A stretch of DNA of 64,000 bases from contig NC_080571.1 in the NCBI RefSeq assembly GCF_030247185.1, positions 344,689,879 through 344,753,878 of the forward strand. The letters are read 5' to 3'. Both the position numbers and the translations under genes were made by a program. The notes under the pieces were generated by a model. That model did no database searches. It was not told where the DNA came from and was given only the letters and a program-made list of their open reading frames with translations. This DNA comes from Malaya genurostris. Its lineage: Eukaryota > Arthropoda > Insecta > Diptera > Culicidae. Positions 34,691 to 46,842 of this stretch are shown one piece after another. Position 1 is the stretch's first letter, and each line of letters begins with the position of its first letter.

Positions 34691-35113
34691 CATCCACCAA
34701 TCCCTGTTGTAGAAAATGACGTCAACTTTTTGTTCGGCATAGGAGGCTTTGCGTCATGCATAAAAAACACCGCATCGTTATGCGTAGTATGAAGAGAAAT
34801 CTATAAATATAGGCTGCACAATATTTCTTTGCATAGTTGATGTTTGACTGTGAATGAAACAAGTAGCTTGTCCAGTGATCTGATGACTGGATTGTATATG
34901 CGTTCACTTGCTGGATTGTCGCTTATGCATTATTTGTTGGTGAAATTTTCTGTTGTCTGCGCAACACCGTGTTCGCTTGAGTATCTTATTTATCATCTAG
35001 CTATTGAGGAACCGAATCAGCGTGGTTACAGATTCTTTTGAAATATCCCTTGTATTTAGCAAATTTTTGGCCGATTTTGCCATTAAAAATGCTTTACACT
35101 TCGCTTCCCGAGG

Positions 35114-35320
35114 TTGGGTGTCAATTCAAAACATGCAAAACTAATCGCGTAACATTTTTCTGTCATACTTTTGAACGCTTATTAGTCAGTCATTTGTTGA
35201 TGGATTTATATAATTCAACAACCCATCGATTCGGAAACATTTAACTAAACCTTATGAGATAACGTCATTTGAATATTTCAATTGCATACCATTGGAAAAT
35301 TGGTTTGAATTGAGTATTTT
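35114..35320 (+). repeat. 200-bp direct repeat, copy 2
   Basis: Diverged copy of 34491-34690: TGTCAATTCAAAA, TCATTTGTTGATGGATT, CAACCCATCGATTCGGAAAC, AAAATTGGTTTGAAT. No coding role is apparent. Confidence 0.65.
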
Positions 35321-37319
35321 ATGTTGGTTCTCTGGTAACTATCAGGCCAATTTAGAATTATCGGCGATAGATTTTTCGGATCTAATTTGCAGCGCTTGTT
35401 CCTCGATGATTTGTTAATGGATTTTCCTAATTTAAATGATTCCAAAGCTTCAATACATGTTTTAATTTGTCAACGGATCGGTTTGCATACTTAAATCTCC
35501 ATTCCCATACGAACAAAACGTGACAATGTGACTGAACAAGTTGTTGTCCCACCAGGAATTAAACGCTTCAAAAGATACAAATTTAACTTCTGAAACTTAT
35601 CTAAAAGCGGTCTCCTCGGTTTAGTAGTATAAATGAGTTCCACAGGCTCACATATACAGTACAATTAGATGCAATATCATATAGTATCAAAGATAAACTG
35701 AAGGTAAGTTTACCTGCGATTTTACATGTATCGTTTGAATAGCAACCCTCGTAGAATTTGGTTAACCGCCAGTTTCAGTTTAATCATTATTAGCTTCAAA
35801 ACAATAAGCGTCTGATGGCTACACGTGTTGTAATTATGACAATGTTCATTCATGTGTTAATAACATCAAGTTACAATATGAACAAAATTTGGGAATTTTG
35901 TGGCGTATCCATTCCGTATATTCCTAATATGCCAAAGCGAAAATCAATGTAAGTAACTAAATATTTTATGCGGACTGTTTCACATGTTTTCTTCCTCGTA
36001 TTGTTGCCATATTATTTACCGACACTTTCCGAAGATTATCGACGATTTTGAAGAATTAATAAAATAACACCATAACTGAGATTACTGGTACAACATTCTC
36101 TTGGATCGATTAACTGTTTATAAAATTAATAAGTCCACCCAGTGAACGACCATTATTAGGTTAAAACTGGGGGTAAATAAACGATATAAATCAAATCAAA
36201 TTAATTAGTTTGTACGTTTCTCGAAAATTATCATCATAAAATAGAATAGTTTCATTTGTTCAGGTTTAAATCTTTAAGTTGTTTGTATCTAAAATTGAGC
36301 TTTAAAGTAACTGTGAAGTGTAGTGAAGTTTAGTGTATCATCATCATTATCATCTTTATTTTTGTATTTATTATGAAGACCCTAGAAACATTTCATTTTT
36401 AATGTTATTGTGCTCGGTCGTGTCTTGAATACAACCCTCTAATTTTTTTCACAATAACAAAAGTAGCTTCACTCAAAATGCAATATCTCACATACTAATA
36501 ATCAGACAGCTGTCAAATTCATACACGTATCTTTTGAAGGTTGGTACTAACTGAAAATGGTATGGATTTAATTCTAGTGGCGCCCTCTCATAGAAACGAT
36601 ACGAACTTTTCAGCCGATCTGTTAGTAGGAATATGCTGACGGTCAGGGGCCATAAGTTTCATTTTCATCTTATATTATTCGATTGAAAATGAAATTTTAC
36701 CGCACTGATAGGGAGTACTTTTTGCATGTATTTATACCAACAATCATTCTCTTTTCATACGTTATCAAAGGTCACAAATGTGTGTAACTTCTACCAGATT
36801 CCTCGGACCAGCAAACATTCCGACAAAACGCAACTAACTTGTATACATCCTCAAAGAATTCGATTACTTTCATTTCTATATAGAGAACTATCATTCTTAA
36901 ATAAAGAACTCGTATTCACTCACTTTTCGAGGAGATATAACTCGTTGAACTCTCTAGTGTGTTCCAATACTATATTAGTCTAGTATAGTCTAAAAAAGTA
37001 TACCTAAGGTTAAAAATGAACCAGAAACAATTCTCCTCCCGATTCCATCTAACAACATATACGATATTCTTTCAAAATTGAATTTCGGCGAAACAGAACA
37101 AAATCCTTCTAAAATTCTTAAAATGGACTCTTGTCGCTCTGGAAAAACAACAACAATCTATGCCTCTAGTGACTGAGATGATTTAAGTTTGATTCTTCGT
37201 CGACATCAACACCCGCATTCTTGTGAATCCTCTTATGAAATCCATAGGTAATGATGTTTAATATAAACTAAGCATTAAACATTCACTTAACAAATCAAAC
37301 CATCCTCTAAACCTTTCTT

Positions 37320-37650
37320 TCAGAAACCAATTTCAGCTCTCAAAGAAGGAAATCAAATACTCATTGCAAACGGTGGACAAGGTCAAAGTCGACAGCTTTT
37401 TTAATTTTGTGAATCATATTGAAATCAATATCAAGATTACAACACAAGTATTGTCTCAAGATGGCATTACTGAGACAAATTATGATGACATTAGGACAAT
37501 TATTAGCCCACTCAAAAACATGAAGGCTCCTAAGAATTTTTCATAATTTTATTAAACATGTTACCTGATATTTCTTTTGCAATTATATTCTGCAAACTTA
37601 TTCTGAAACTTAACAGAAATCCAGCAAAAGCATTCATTCGATGTGCTGTT
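37320..37650 (+). pseudogene. Jockey-like LINE ORF2 fragment before the RT core
   Basis: Across frames the segment reads PISALKEGNQILIAN, then KVKVDSFFNFVNHIE, then NYDDIRTIISPLKNMKAP and a frameshifted NFIKHV. This order (PI..L..G....N, then a helix, then LKN.KAPG.DGI..) is characteristic of the start of reverse transcriptase in Jockey-type LINEs. Frameshifts and stops follow directly. It is a short, old fragment lying near the right end of the 32035-38024 element. Confidence 0.5.
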
Positions 37651-38181
37651 GTTGATAACAACTAAGAAAGCTTTAATGCTTTCTGATCCATTAAAAATTG
37701 CTGCCAAACCCTTACAAAAATTGCTGAACGAAACATGGGAGATTGGCCCCATCTCCAATGAATTGTGTACCATAAAACCTGTATGGAACAATAGGATATT
37801 TCAAAACTTTTTTTTGAACTTCTCACTCAAACACAAAATGGAGTATTGTCTCCAACTTTTCATTTCTTCAATCAGGAAAATCATGATGCTGAAAATCTTT
37901 ACTAAGATTAGGATTAGTAATTTTTTCCTGGATTTGCACTAAAACTCCCGACTTTTTCCCGTTTTTTTGCGGTGAAACGAAATTCCCGACTTCTTCCCGG
38001 TTTTCCCGGTCACTTGCCACCCTGAGTATAGCAGGTTGCAAAAAAGTCGACCTGAGTTACTCGCTTGCTGCGTTCGCTTTGCTTGTGTCCGAATGACAGA
38101 TTTTACACCCTCATTGAATATAACTCAAAATTGAGTCACTCACCACTCAATTTCATAGAAAGTGCACATAATCTCATGTCA

Positions 38182-38444
38182 TTTTCGTTTTTAAATTGCA
38201 CTACACTGGTGTAGCGAAAGCTGCACCTAAACCGTTCGTTTTTACCAAATGCACTACACCAGTGCTACACTTTTTCTGCCCCGATACCACTGGTGTAGCA
38301 CTCATCAAAAGATTGGTGTAGCTCTGTGCAATGGAATCGTTCATTGTAGTCAATGGTTACTGTTTATGTTTTCGTCAGTTTTGTTCGTTTATTCATGCCT
38401 CAGTGTAGCACTGTACCGGTGTAGTGCAAATTAAAAACGAAAAC
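38182..38444. mobile_element. MITE with 29-bp terminal repeats
   Basis: The left end TTTTCGTTTTTAAATTGCAC continues TACACTGGT; the right end in reverse complement TTTTCGTTTTTAATTTGCAC continues TACACCGGT, 27 of 29 matching. The unit is 263 bp with internal GTGTAGCAC motifs and no gene. Flanking ACTCAA / TTGAGT sequences at 38120-38150 and 38450-38495 suggest it landed in an older short palindromic element. Confidence 0.8.
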
Positions 38445-39555
38445 GCCATCAGCTTGAGTTACCACCTATCTTCTTATTTTTGAGTTAAGGGACGAAACTG
38501 TCAAAATTTGAATATTGTTTACTCGCTGCTGATTTTTTTTTGTATATTAACCCTAGTTAAAATCATTCTACTTTCTTTTAAATGGGAAGCGCAAAAAAGT
38601 GATTAAAAAACGTTTAATTTTGACCGGACACATTTATGTTGGACTTATCACTTAGCATAATTGAAACCACAATATTTCTATTGAAAACATTTATGATGAT
38701 TCATGGTTCAAGAAAACCGGGTCTAAAAACGGCAGAGAAAAACGATGTATTCTTGAATTTTTAAACTCGATAAGAATATTCCGAAAATGAAAACGCACGA
38801 AAACTACAAAAAGGTTTTTTTCGCTCAAATGTTTGAAATCTCAACGCTTACTCAAATGCGAGAGAACTCATGGCTTGAGTAAATTTTACTCAAATCTATA
38901 CTCATGTTTTGACATATTGTTCCAGTTTATGAATTTTAGTAATCGCAATTTGAACCTTCAGTTATGTCCAAAGAGCGTGCAGTTGCTACCGCCAGTGATG
39001 TTTAGATCTAGGAAAAAATTGGCAGATTTACGGTTCCGAATTTTTCGTAGGGAATCTGCAAATTTGACTATCAATGAAGCCAATGAATGCTAAAAACTGT
39101 TCTTTATTCGCGTAGTGGAATACCTTTTTTATAGAGCATTAAGATTTGCTTGAAATTGGTTTTCATACCCTCCTTCATTCCACTGAATATTATCATGTTA
39201 CAGTAAAGAAAATCGCTTCAATCGGATGATAATCGTGGGAATGATTTTGAATGATTGTCATTTCATTATCATGTGTGAGTTTGTGGAACTTTACGATAGT
39301 GATATTGAACTGAATGAGATTTTGCTCGTAATGTCCCATCGAGTGATCATGATTATCATTGATTATGCGGACAGTGATTTTTAAATGATGAGAAATGATA
39401 ATATAACTATAGTTGCCGTTATGCAATTTTTTTTTTATAAATTGTTCAGTTAAATTTAAAAATATCTTTTATTATTTCAGTTGTGTTAGCATTTAAATCT
39501 TGTTTCTGATAGTCTTGTTTTTAGTTGATGTAAAAAATACTGACGATCCAAAAAC

Positions 39556-39790
39556 TTAAAAAACCCCTTTTTTAATCCATCTGATGGTGTGATGATTCCT
39601 TTCTCTTTATTGCTTATTTTTTTACAATCTTGAATAAAATAAGAAATTTTCTTTGGGTATAAACTAACATAACCTTTTCAAGTTGTAGACAGTTATGTCC
39701 ATTTATGAGTGACATTATTTAACACATACTCACACGTAGACATTGCTCAGTTCGATAAACTGTGTCGAAGGGTATAGAATACTCAAGTAG
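39556..39790 (+). repeat. Dispersed mosquito repeat, shortened copy
   Basis: It starts TTTTAATCCATCTGATGGTG and continues TGATGATTCCTTTCTC. It ends with CACACGTAGACATTGCTCAG and TTCGATAAACTGTGTCGAAG, then GGTATA. The start matches 47634-47670. The middle (the CCGGAAGTCGGATCC segment seen in other copies) is missing. Confidence 0.6.
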
Positions 39791-41120
39791 CAATCCGCAA
39801 CTAGTTCTGATACGACAAAGTCCAAAATATGTTGCAACAAGAGCACGAACATGTTTTTTATGTTATACTGGTTAAAACAATGTGACAGCAGTGTTTTTTT
39901 ATAACGTAAACATTAAACTAACTATCATTTGTAAGTTATCGTTACTTGATTCTAACATATCTTTAATCACAGCTATGTTTTTAGCTACTAGTTGAAAAAG
40001 GTTTATTTTCCGTTGCGAAACCATTATAAATACGTTAACGTATATGTGAATCGTTACTGTGAATTGATATAGCAATAACTTAGATATTATAAGATTATAA
40101 CATATAATTTCTTCATTATATCAGACAGTTATCGGTAAGTTTTCCCAACGTTATGATAACTAAAATGCAAACAAAACAACCTTTGTTGGTTTGAATATGG
40201 CGAACACAATATGGAGTCTCAAGAAGTGTGTGAAACGTAAATAAAACCAGGATATTACTTTTTTCAAAACTACTTTTTGCCGAAAATAGTGAAAGGCAGA
40301 AAAGTCATTTTTGTTCTATGCACATTGCACCGTCATAAACACGAATAATATAATATAGGGAAGATGAGAAATCACTCTACTTGGAATAATTTTGAGCATT
40401 CTGAACATAGGGTTATTTTGTTGTTAAATTTTTATATCTTTATAAACAGATTTGGATTGAAGGCGCATAAAAAACAGTTTAGTAAAATTGAATTCCGCTC
40501 GACAGTTTTTGGATCGTTGTGAAATTTGTACCTTGTATCAAGTTTGTGACTTAAAGTACTCTTCTGCTTTTTTATTGATGATAGAAAAGTATTCTGGATT
40601 CATTAAATATTTATAATGTCGATGGTGACTAAGTTTCAACTAGTTTACTTGGAAACAAGTTATTTTCAAGTTATGAAAAGATAAGTTATTTCAGTATGGC
40701 ATTACAACGTAACGACAACATATTTTTAGCCGACTTAACAACTAGTAGAAACTGCGCTTTTTGAGTCATGCAAGTGGTTAGATGTTAGTAACAATCACTC
40801 AAATATCTGGTTGCAAACAAGTCACAAACAAGCTAGCATAACAAAAATTGTTACTTGGGTACTTAGCCCTCTGGGCCAATTTTCACTAGTTAATTTTTCA
40901 AGAGATTGCATAAATTTTCTATATGAAAAAGGCAATAAGTGTACTTTTATAGAAAAGCATCGTTATCATGATTTTGTAATAACACTAACAAGTAGGTACA
41001 AATTGAATAAAAGTTTTGAAATTTTACATAATTTTCACCTGAACAATATAGATTTAAATGTGGCAACTGCACGCTACACGAAATTTAACAAAGCACGCTG
41101 CGAACGGAGCAAAGCCGCAC
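39791..41120. other. AT-rich non-coding sequence
   Basis: No gene or dated repeat is recognised. The frame at 40811-41185 has no family resemblance and is rich in AT codons. Confidence 0.45.
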
Positions 41121-41790
<670 letters not shown>

Positions 41791-41900
41791 TGGCAGCTCA
41801 GTCAGTCAGTCAAAAAAAAGATCGGCGATGACGGCGTCGACCAAGTGCGGTTTGGCTTTAAGATCTGAGGACAGAGGGTCACGTGTTGAGTTTTGGAGTC

Positions 41901-43448
41901 GACCACGTGGCTCGCTCAATTCCCTTTGCGCATCGTATTTCTCTTGTACTCTCTCGTATATGAGCAAACTGTACCGAGTTGCCACCATACATTTTATTAT
42001 TTTGATGAGAAGTTTTATCACATTAATCTATCGTATGGATTGGACCAAAGACATCATATTAACAAGATATCCAGCTCTCTCATTTTCCGAACAAATCATT
42101 GGCAACATCCTTTTTTGAGAACATGGCACCCTCAGGCGAGTCCGCATCGAATCTCGTACATAAAAGTAGGGGAGAGAAATGTCAAATTCGTACGCACCAA
42201 AATAGCAGCACTGCGCACCTATACAATTGACATGACATGTTGAATGTGATGCCGTTCGATGGCGTTGCTGAACTGAAGATTGATTTCGCTCCAAGCTGAT
42301 AGGGTCTGGTTGGACATTACATGGATTCCAATGAACAATGAAAAAATATTCAACTTTCACAAAGATTAAATGTCTGTGTGTTTGGCAGCCTTGTCGAGCC
42401 AATTTTATTTCTCTCTCCTTTTCCAGAATGCTATCAGAAAACCAAAGCGAAAAAAAAATGGCGGATGCATTGAAACTGACTTTGTTTCACAGAAAAATAC
42501 AAGACTACTAACCGCATTTAAACTAAATTATCTAGACTTTGTCACGGTAGATTTATGATACAAGCCTTCAAAGCCGAGATATTCGATGAACAAGTAGAGG
42601 TTTGCATTTCCGAGCGTTCCAAATTGCAGCAGTTCTGCAGTCAGAAAAAAATACAACACGACCGCTAAACTCAAACGCTAAACGAATCATTCTGAAAATT
42701 TCACAGAATATTCTCAACTATATTTCGAAGACATTGTCAGGTGGGTTTTTCTACATTCTGCACCGTTTCCAAGAAAATTCAATTTGAAACGGGAAAATAG
42801 CAAAAAAAAAACCTACCACTTTACGGTACTGTCCAGTGTGTTTCATGGCGTTTTAAGGGGCTATTTTCACGCTTCAAATCTGATTTTCTCAAATATCAAA
42901 AAACTCAACTGACAATCTCTTAGAAAATTAGTTTAGATTGTTCTGTGAAAATTTCAGAATGATTGTTTGTCTTTAGCGGTCGGGAAAGTCTTTTTACCGA
43001 AGGAAGAATTGCATAGCTGAAAACGGCAACTTTCAACTTGTTCATTGAATATCTCACCTTCAAAGGCATGCATCGAAAATCTATTCTGACAATGCCTAGA
43101 TAATTTAATTTAGATGCGATTAGTATGTATTGTAGCATAAAAACGTAGGCGTTGTCGCGATAAAAATGAAGTGAATGTTGTTTTTGTGAAGGTAAGTCGA
43201 TTTCTATGCACGCGCCATTTTTTCTGCTCCAGTTTCCTGGTAACGTAACGAAACATGAGAGAGAAATAAAATCGGCTCAAAAAGGCTGCCAAACAAGCGG
43301 CAGCTTTCTTGGATTTTATGTGATGTAGTCAAACTTGTAACCGAAAATATTAAAACTTTCTTGGCCACCCGGCCACATCGAGAGTCATTTTGCACATTTG
43401 CGAGAGAGCATGGAGAGAAATGTAATACGCACAGCGAGCCACGTGGTT
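41901..43448. repeat. Large imperfect palindrome A (about 1.5 kb)
   Basis: Right-arm sequence 42905-43448 in reverse complement matches the left part. ACCACGTGGCTCGCT is at 41901 and again as the complement ending at 43448. TTTGGCAGCC with TTTTATTTCTCTCTC is at about 42378-42415 and in complement at about 43255-43300. AATGGCG...GCAT is at about 42460 and 43205. ATTCTGAAATTTTCACAGAA-like sequence is at about 42690 and 42945. The left arm has an extra 300 bp at about 42000-42320. The loop is near 42790-42900. No frame in it resembles a gene. Confidence 0.7.
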
Positions 43449-46400
43449 TTACGCGACCTACTGGCCTCAGCCCTTAAGCGTGCTAATGTCATGTTCGTAT
43501 TTTCCCATAGTCGCAAAGTCAAAATATGTTATGGCCTACTTGGTTCAAGTGTGGAAAAGAAAGAAGACTATTAATATTTTGATTATTTGATTTTTTTTTC
43601 CTTGAGAAAACATTCTGAATAGTTCGATTTTTGTTTTGATTTTTTCTCGAATTAAGTCTTGAATTTCTTAGAGCAGTAAGATTTCTTGTTTTCTTTTGTG
43701 TGAATTTTCGTCAATTGCATACATTTCAACCATCGGAAGAAACGGCTGTTTTGTTGCGAGACTGTTAATAAGAGGTCATTCCTTTATGTTGCTTTGTGTA
43801 AAATAAGAATAAAATAAATAAGAAATCAGTTCAAATGATGACAATTATTAATATAAAATTTCAAAACTGACCTTCTTGGTTTAGTTCCTATAAATTGTGT
43901 CTGTGTAAGGAAAAAGTTTAAAACACAAATTTTGGGTTTCTCATCGCAATATGCCCTATCAAACGAACATATGAAATCAAAAAAAAAAAAACGATTAGCA
44001 CATCCTCTTTTTCAAGCAATCAATTCTGGGCCGGCCTACAGCTGTATTTATTTACCTTCCTCGCCACCTCGACTCGAAGCGATTTTTATTTATTAGCTCA
44101 CTTCAGTATCAACAAACAACGCACAATTGTAACCATTGTAATAATGAAAAAAAAAACCCTTCAATGTCTATATTTATCAACAAGTCAAGTCGGTCGTATT
44201 TCTAGCACCCATTGATCGAACCATGCTTTACCGGTCTCTGTCACCGCTGTTTGAACAGTTCGCCGGTGGAATGAGGGAAGGGGAGAGCATCCACACGTTG
44301 CATCGAACCTTCATTTGGCATGTGGGGTCTCCTCGGTCCAATGGACTACGGCGAACTACATTGATCAGCTGAGTTCGGGACCCAATACCCAAAGCCAAAG
44401 GCAAGCAAGCCGTACGGAATCATTCAATTGGAAAAGAAGACACTGTTGTGAAATGGATACCTATCCACCTATCGGATTGCCGACTGTGGTTCACTAGAGA
44501 CATGAACAACTGTCCGCCCAACGAAGAGAGAGAGAGAGAGAGAGAGGGGTGGTTGCATTCTGAAGAGACGATGATACCGCGGTTTCGTTCGGTCTTCCGT
44601 GACGGCGTTGTTTTCATAAATATGCAATCGAGCCGCTTGAGAACCGTCCGGGATGGGAGTAATTGTATAATCTGATTAGCGTTTTATTTACTACTACTAC
44701 TCCTACTACCAATATTACCAGTCGGAGAATCACTGTTCTTGAGTTGCCGGTTTGCTTCATGTGGCGGGATACAAAAATAGGAACTACACTTCGTACGTCT
44801 GGTCCTAGCGGTGGCACACAAATCTCCGCGGGTCCTACGCAATTCAACGGGCGACGTTTCAAGTTTATTACTATTCCGCTCAATCCATTGCAAAACGATT
44901 ACTGAAACTTTGGATTAATGTCACCGCTTTGTCGTACGGGGTTCGTTCGGTTTGATGTGGTGTAAATTTGATTTATATTACTTCGAAGCGATCCGAAGGT
45001 TCCGTGGGATGTATTTAGCTTACTTAGCGCCAGAGCAATGCAGTGTGATTGAGCTTGCCGTAAGTAAGCGTACCGATGCAGGTGAGTAAGTGAATTTTTA
45101 ATTTCAAATCAAATTAAAGTAAAAATTGTTTTTGTATTTGGATTATCAAACATAAAATTTTTCCAGCGTTCAAAATCTGTAAGCTACTCCAAGAATCAAA
45201 TCACGGATTACAACTGATCAGTTGTGAGCGCTCCGAATTGCGACAAACCAAACTACTTTACGGATTTACCGCTGCTTGCAATCAACATTTAGTCAACTAC
45301 CACCACCAGTCAGCAGACCGCAAACGGAGATCTTGAACTACGGCAGCGATTTGCGGTTTTTGTCTTCTCTGCTGCGAAAAATAAAACCAGTCTGAGATAA
45401 ACTTTTTCTTTCGTGTATGAGTTTGTTTACACTTGTACTTAGTACATTTAGTCTCAAACCAAGCTTTGCTCTCGATCGAACCTGACTTTTTCTTGTTATT
45501 CCGCTTTTGATCACGATGCGCGCCAGCAGTTGTTTACGTCTTAGTCTGGGAGCCTCGCCATTAAGTACTTTTAGATCATTTTAGCAACAGCATCAATCTA
45601 AAATTTTTGGAAAATTTAAAACAAAAAATACCTACTGAAAGATGATTTTTTCTCCACTTCCACGTCATTGTATTGTTTATGTCAAAATGTCTGCTTCTAT
45701 CATTCCGGCATGGCCTACTACGCAAAACATCAATACACAAACTGAAATTCGCGTTAGCATTTGGATCGGTATTGAATCAACCTTCGAACGGTTTAGTTAA
45801 CAGTAATCAATCAATTCCGTCAATCACTTCGTCATTCGGTTGTACAATGCAAACTTAAACCGGCGCAATGGTGGTGGTGGTGGTGATCCAATGTAAAACC
45901 CCCCGACAACGCGAGTACTTCCAAAAGCGGTATCATTGAACCGATTCCAATTACATGCGCTTTGAACCTCAACCGGGAGAACTGGCAACCTACGAAGGAG
46001 AATCTTCCGTAATTTGACTTCACACCTGCCCTCTTCTCCACCATCACCACCACCTCCTGCTGCTGCTGCTCCATTCTCCTATCGATGCTCGAATTGTTTT
46101 CGTTTGCCCATCAGGCATCGCTTCGTTTAACTCTCCCTCTCTTGGCCATTACCATGTTACCTAATTTTATTACCTTTTCACTGTTTTGCCCCAACGCGTC
46201 ACGGTTTATGGACCGTGTAGAAGAGTTTCTTTCCCAAAGCTTGCCGGTAGCGGGTGGTAGCTGGGGTAGCTGCTGGTAGATAGTGTTTTGTTTGCGTCAA
46301 TCGGCCTGCCCTGCCGTTTGCCGCCGCCCCGTCAGATTTACGCATACAAACAACGTTTCGTTCTCCGCCGCGGGATTCCTAGATCAATTTCAGCTGCCTG

Positions 46401-46842
46401 ATGATGAAAGATCATTGCATCTGATGTATTTCAGTTTCGGTCTGCGCCACAGGTACCGGGTAATTTGGTGTGAAATTGGATTAGCTTTCAGCTCATTGAG
46501 ATTTGAGAAAGCGGCTTAATTTGGAGGCTTCATGGAATGTTGATTTAGATTTACATAATAGGTTTGATCATTTTCGCGAATCACTTCTTGATGTCCGAGA
46601 CCTCTAATTTCTGTGTGATTCGTTACGACACAAACGGTAAAATGATTGAGACATTTAAAATATAAACCGAACAAAGTATCTGCTTAAATGCTTGTAGTTT
46701 TGACATTATTTCTCCAAAAAATATAAATTTTTGAAACATATGGTATGACAAGCGATATGTCAGTGCAGTGAAGTATGTAGTAACTTTTCGTATTTAAACG
46801 ATTCAGTATTTTTCTAAACATAAATTTTATCAGTAATACTAT
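43449..46842. other. Non-coding sequence, partly GC-richer
   Basis: There is no recognisable gene. 44200-46500 has more balanced composition, a GA run (44525-44546) and short CCACCATCACCACC-type runs near 46035, and no copies elsewhere in the window, so it is probably host non-coding DNA. A GTGAGT donor-like site after GATGCAG near 45080 (plus strand) could belong to an unseen untranslated exon; this is weak. Confidence 0.45.

Larger units (their letters stand above)
34455..36447. mobile_element. About 2 kb insertion inside the mariner leader
   Basis: This sequence separates the mariner start codon from its 5' leader. It holds two direct copies of a block of about 200 bp (34491-34690 and 35114-35320). 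It also holds a LINE-like 3' end near 36130-36205 (CCATTATTAGGTTAAAACTG, then GGTAAATAAAC). No intact gene is present; frames such as 34844-35041 resemble nothing known. The exact edges and the family are uncertain. Confidence 0.5.
33336..36622 (-). mobile_element. DD34D mariner (irritans-like) split by an insertion
   Basis: The left end is ACAGTTCGGCTGAAAAGTTC and continues GTATCGTTT. The right end in reverse complement is ACAGATCGGCTGAAAAGTTC and continues GTATCGTTT, with one mismatch in about 29. TA flanks both ends (33334-33335 and 36623-36624). The transposase frame lies at 33403-34450. About 2 kb between roughly 34455 and 36447 does not belong to the mariner and separates the start codon from the leader. 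Without it the element would be about 1.3 kb, the normal size. Confidence 0.82.
32035..38024. mobile_element. Putative 6 kb DNA element with CAGGG ends and nested insertions
   Basis: The left end is CAGGGTAGTAAGTGA; the right end in reverse complement is CAGGGTGGCAAGTGA (13 of 15 match). AGTATA flanks both sides (32029-32034 and 38025-38030), consistent with a 6-bp target duplication. Just inside both ends are several CCCGGTTTT / TTCCCG motifs, like subterminal transposase sites. The interior holds a mariner (33336-36622), which itself holds a 2 kb insertion, and a LINE fragment (about 37320-37650). No transposase of its own was recognised. CAGGG ends resemble hAT elements, but hAT duplications are normally 8 bp; the family is unknown. 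Confidence 0.6.

Noticed and set aside
44315..46519. Several short frames in the GC-richer block
   Set aside because: None continues across splice sites or shows a domain; treated as host non-coding DNA.
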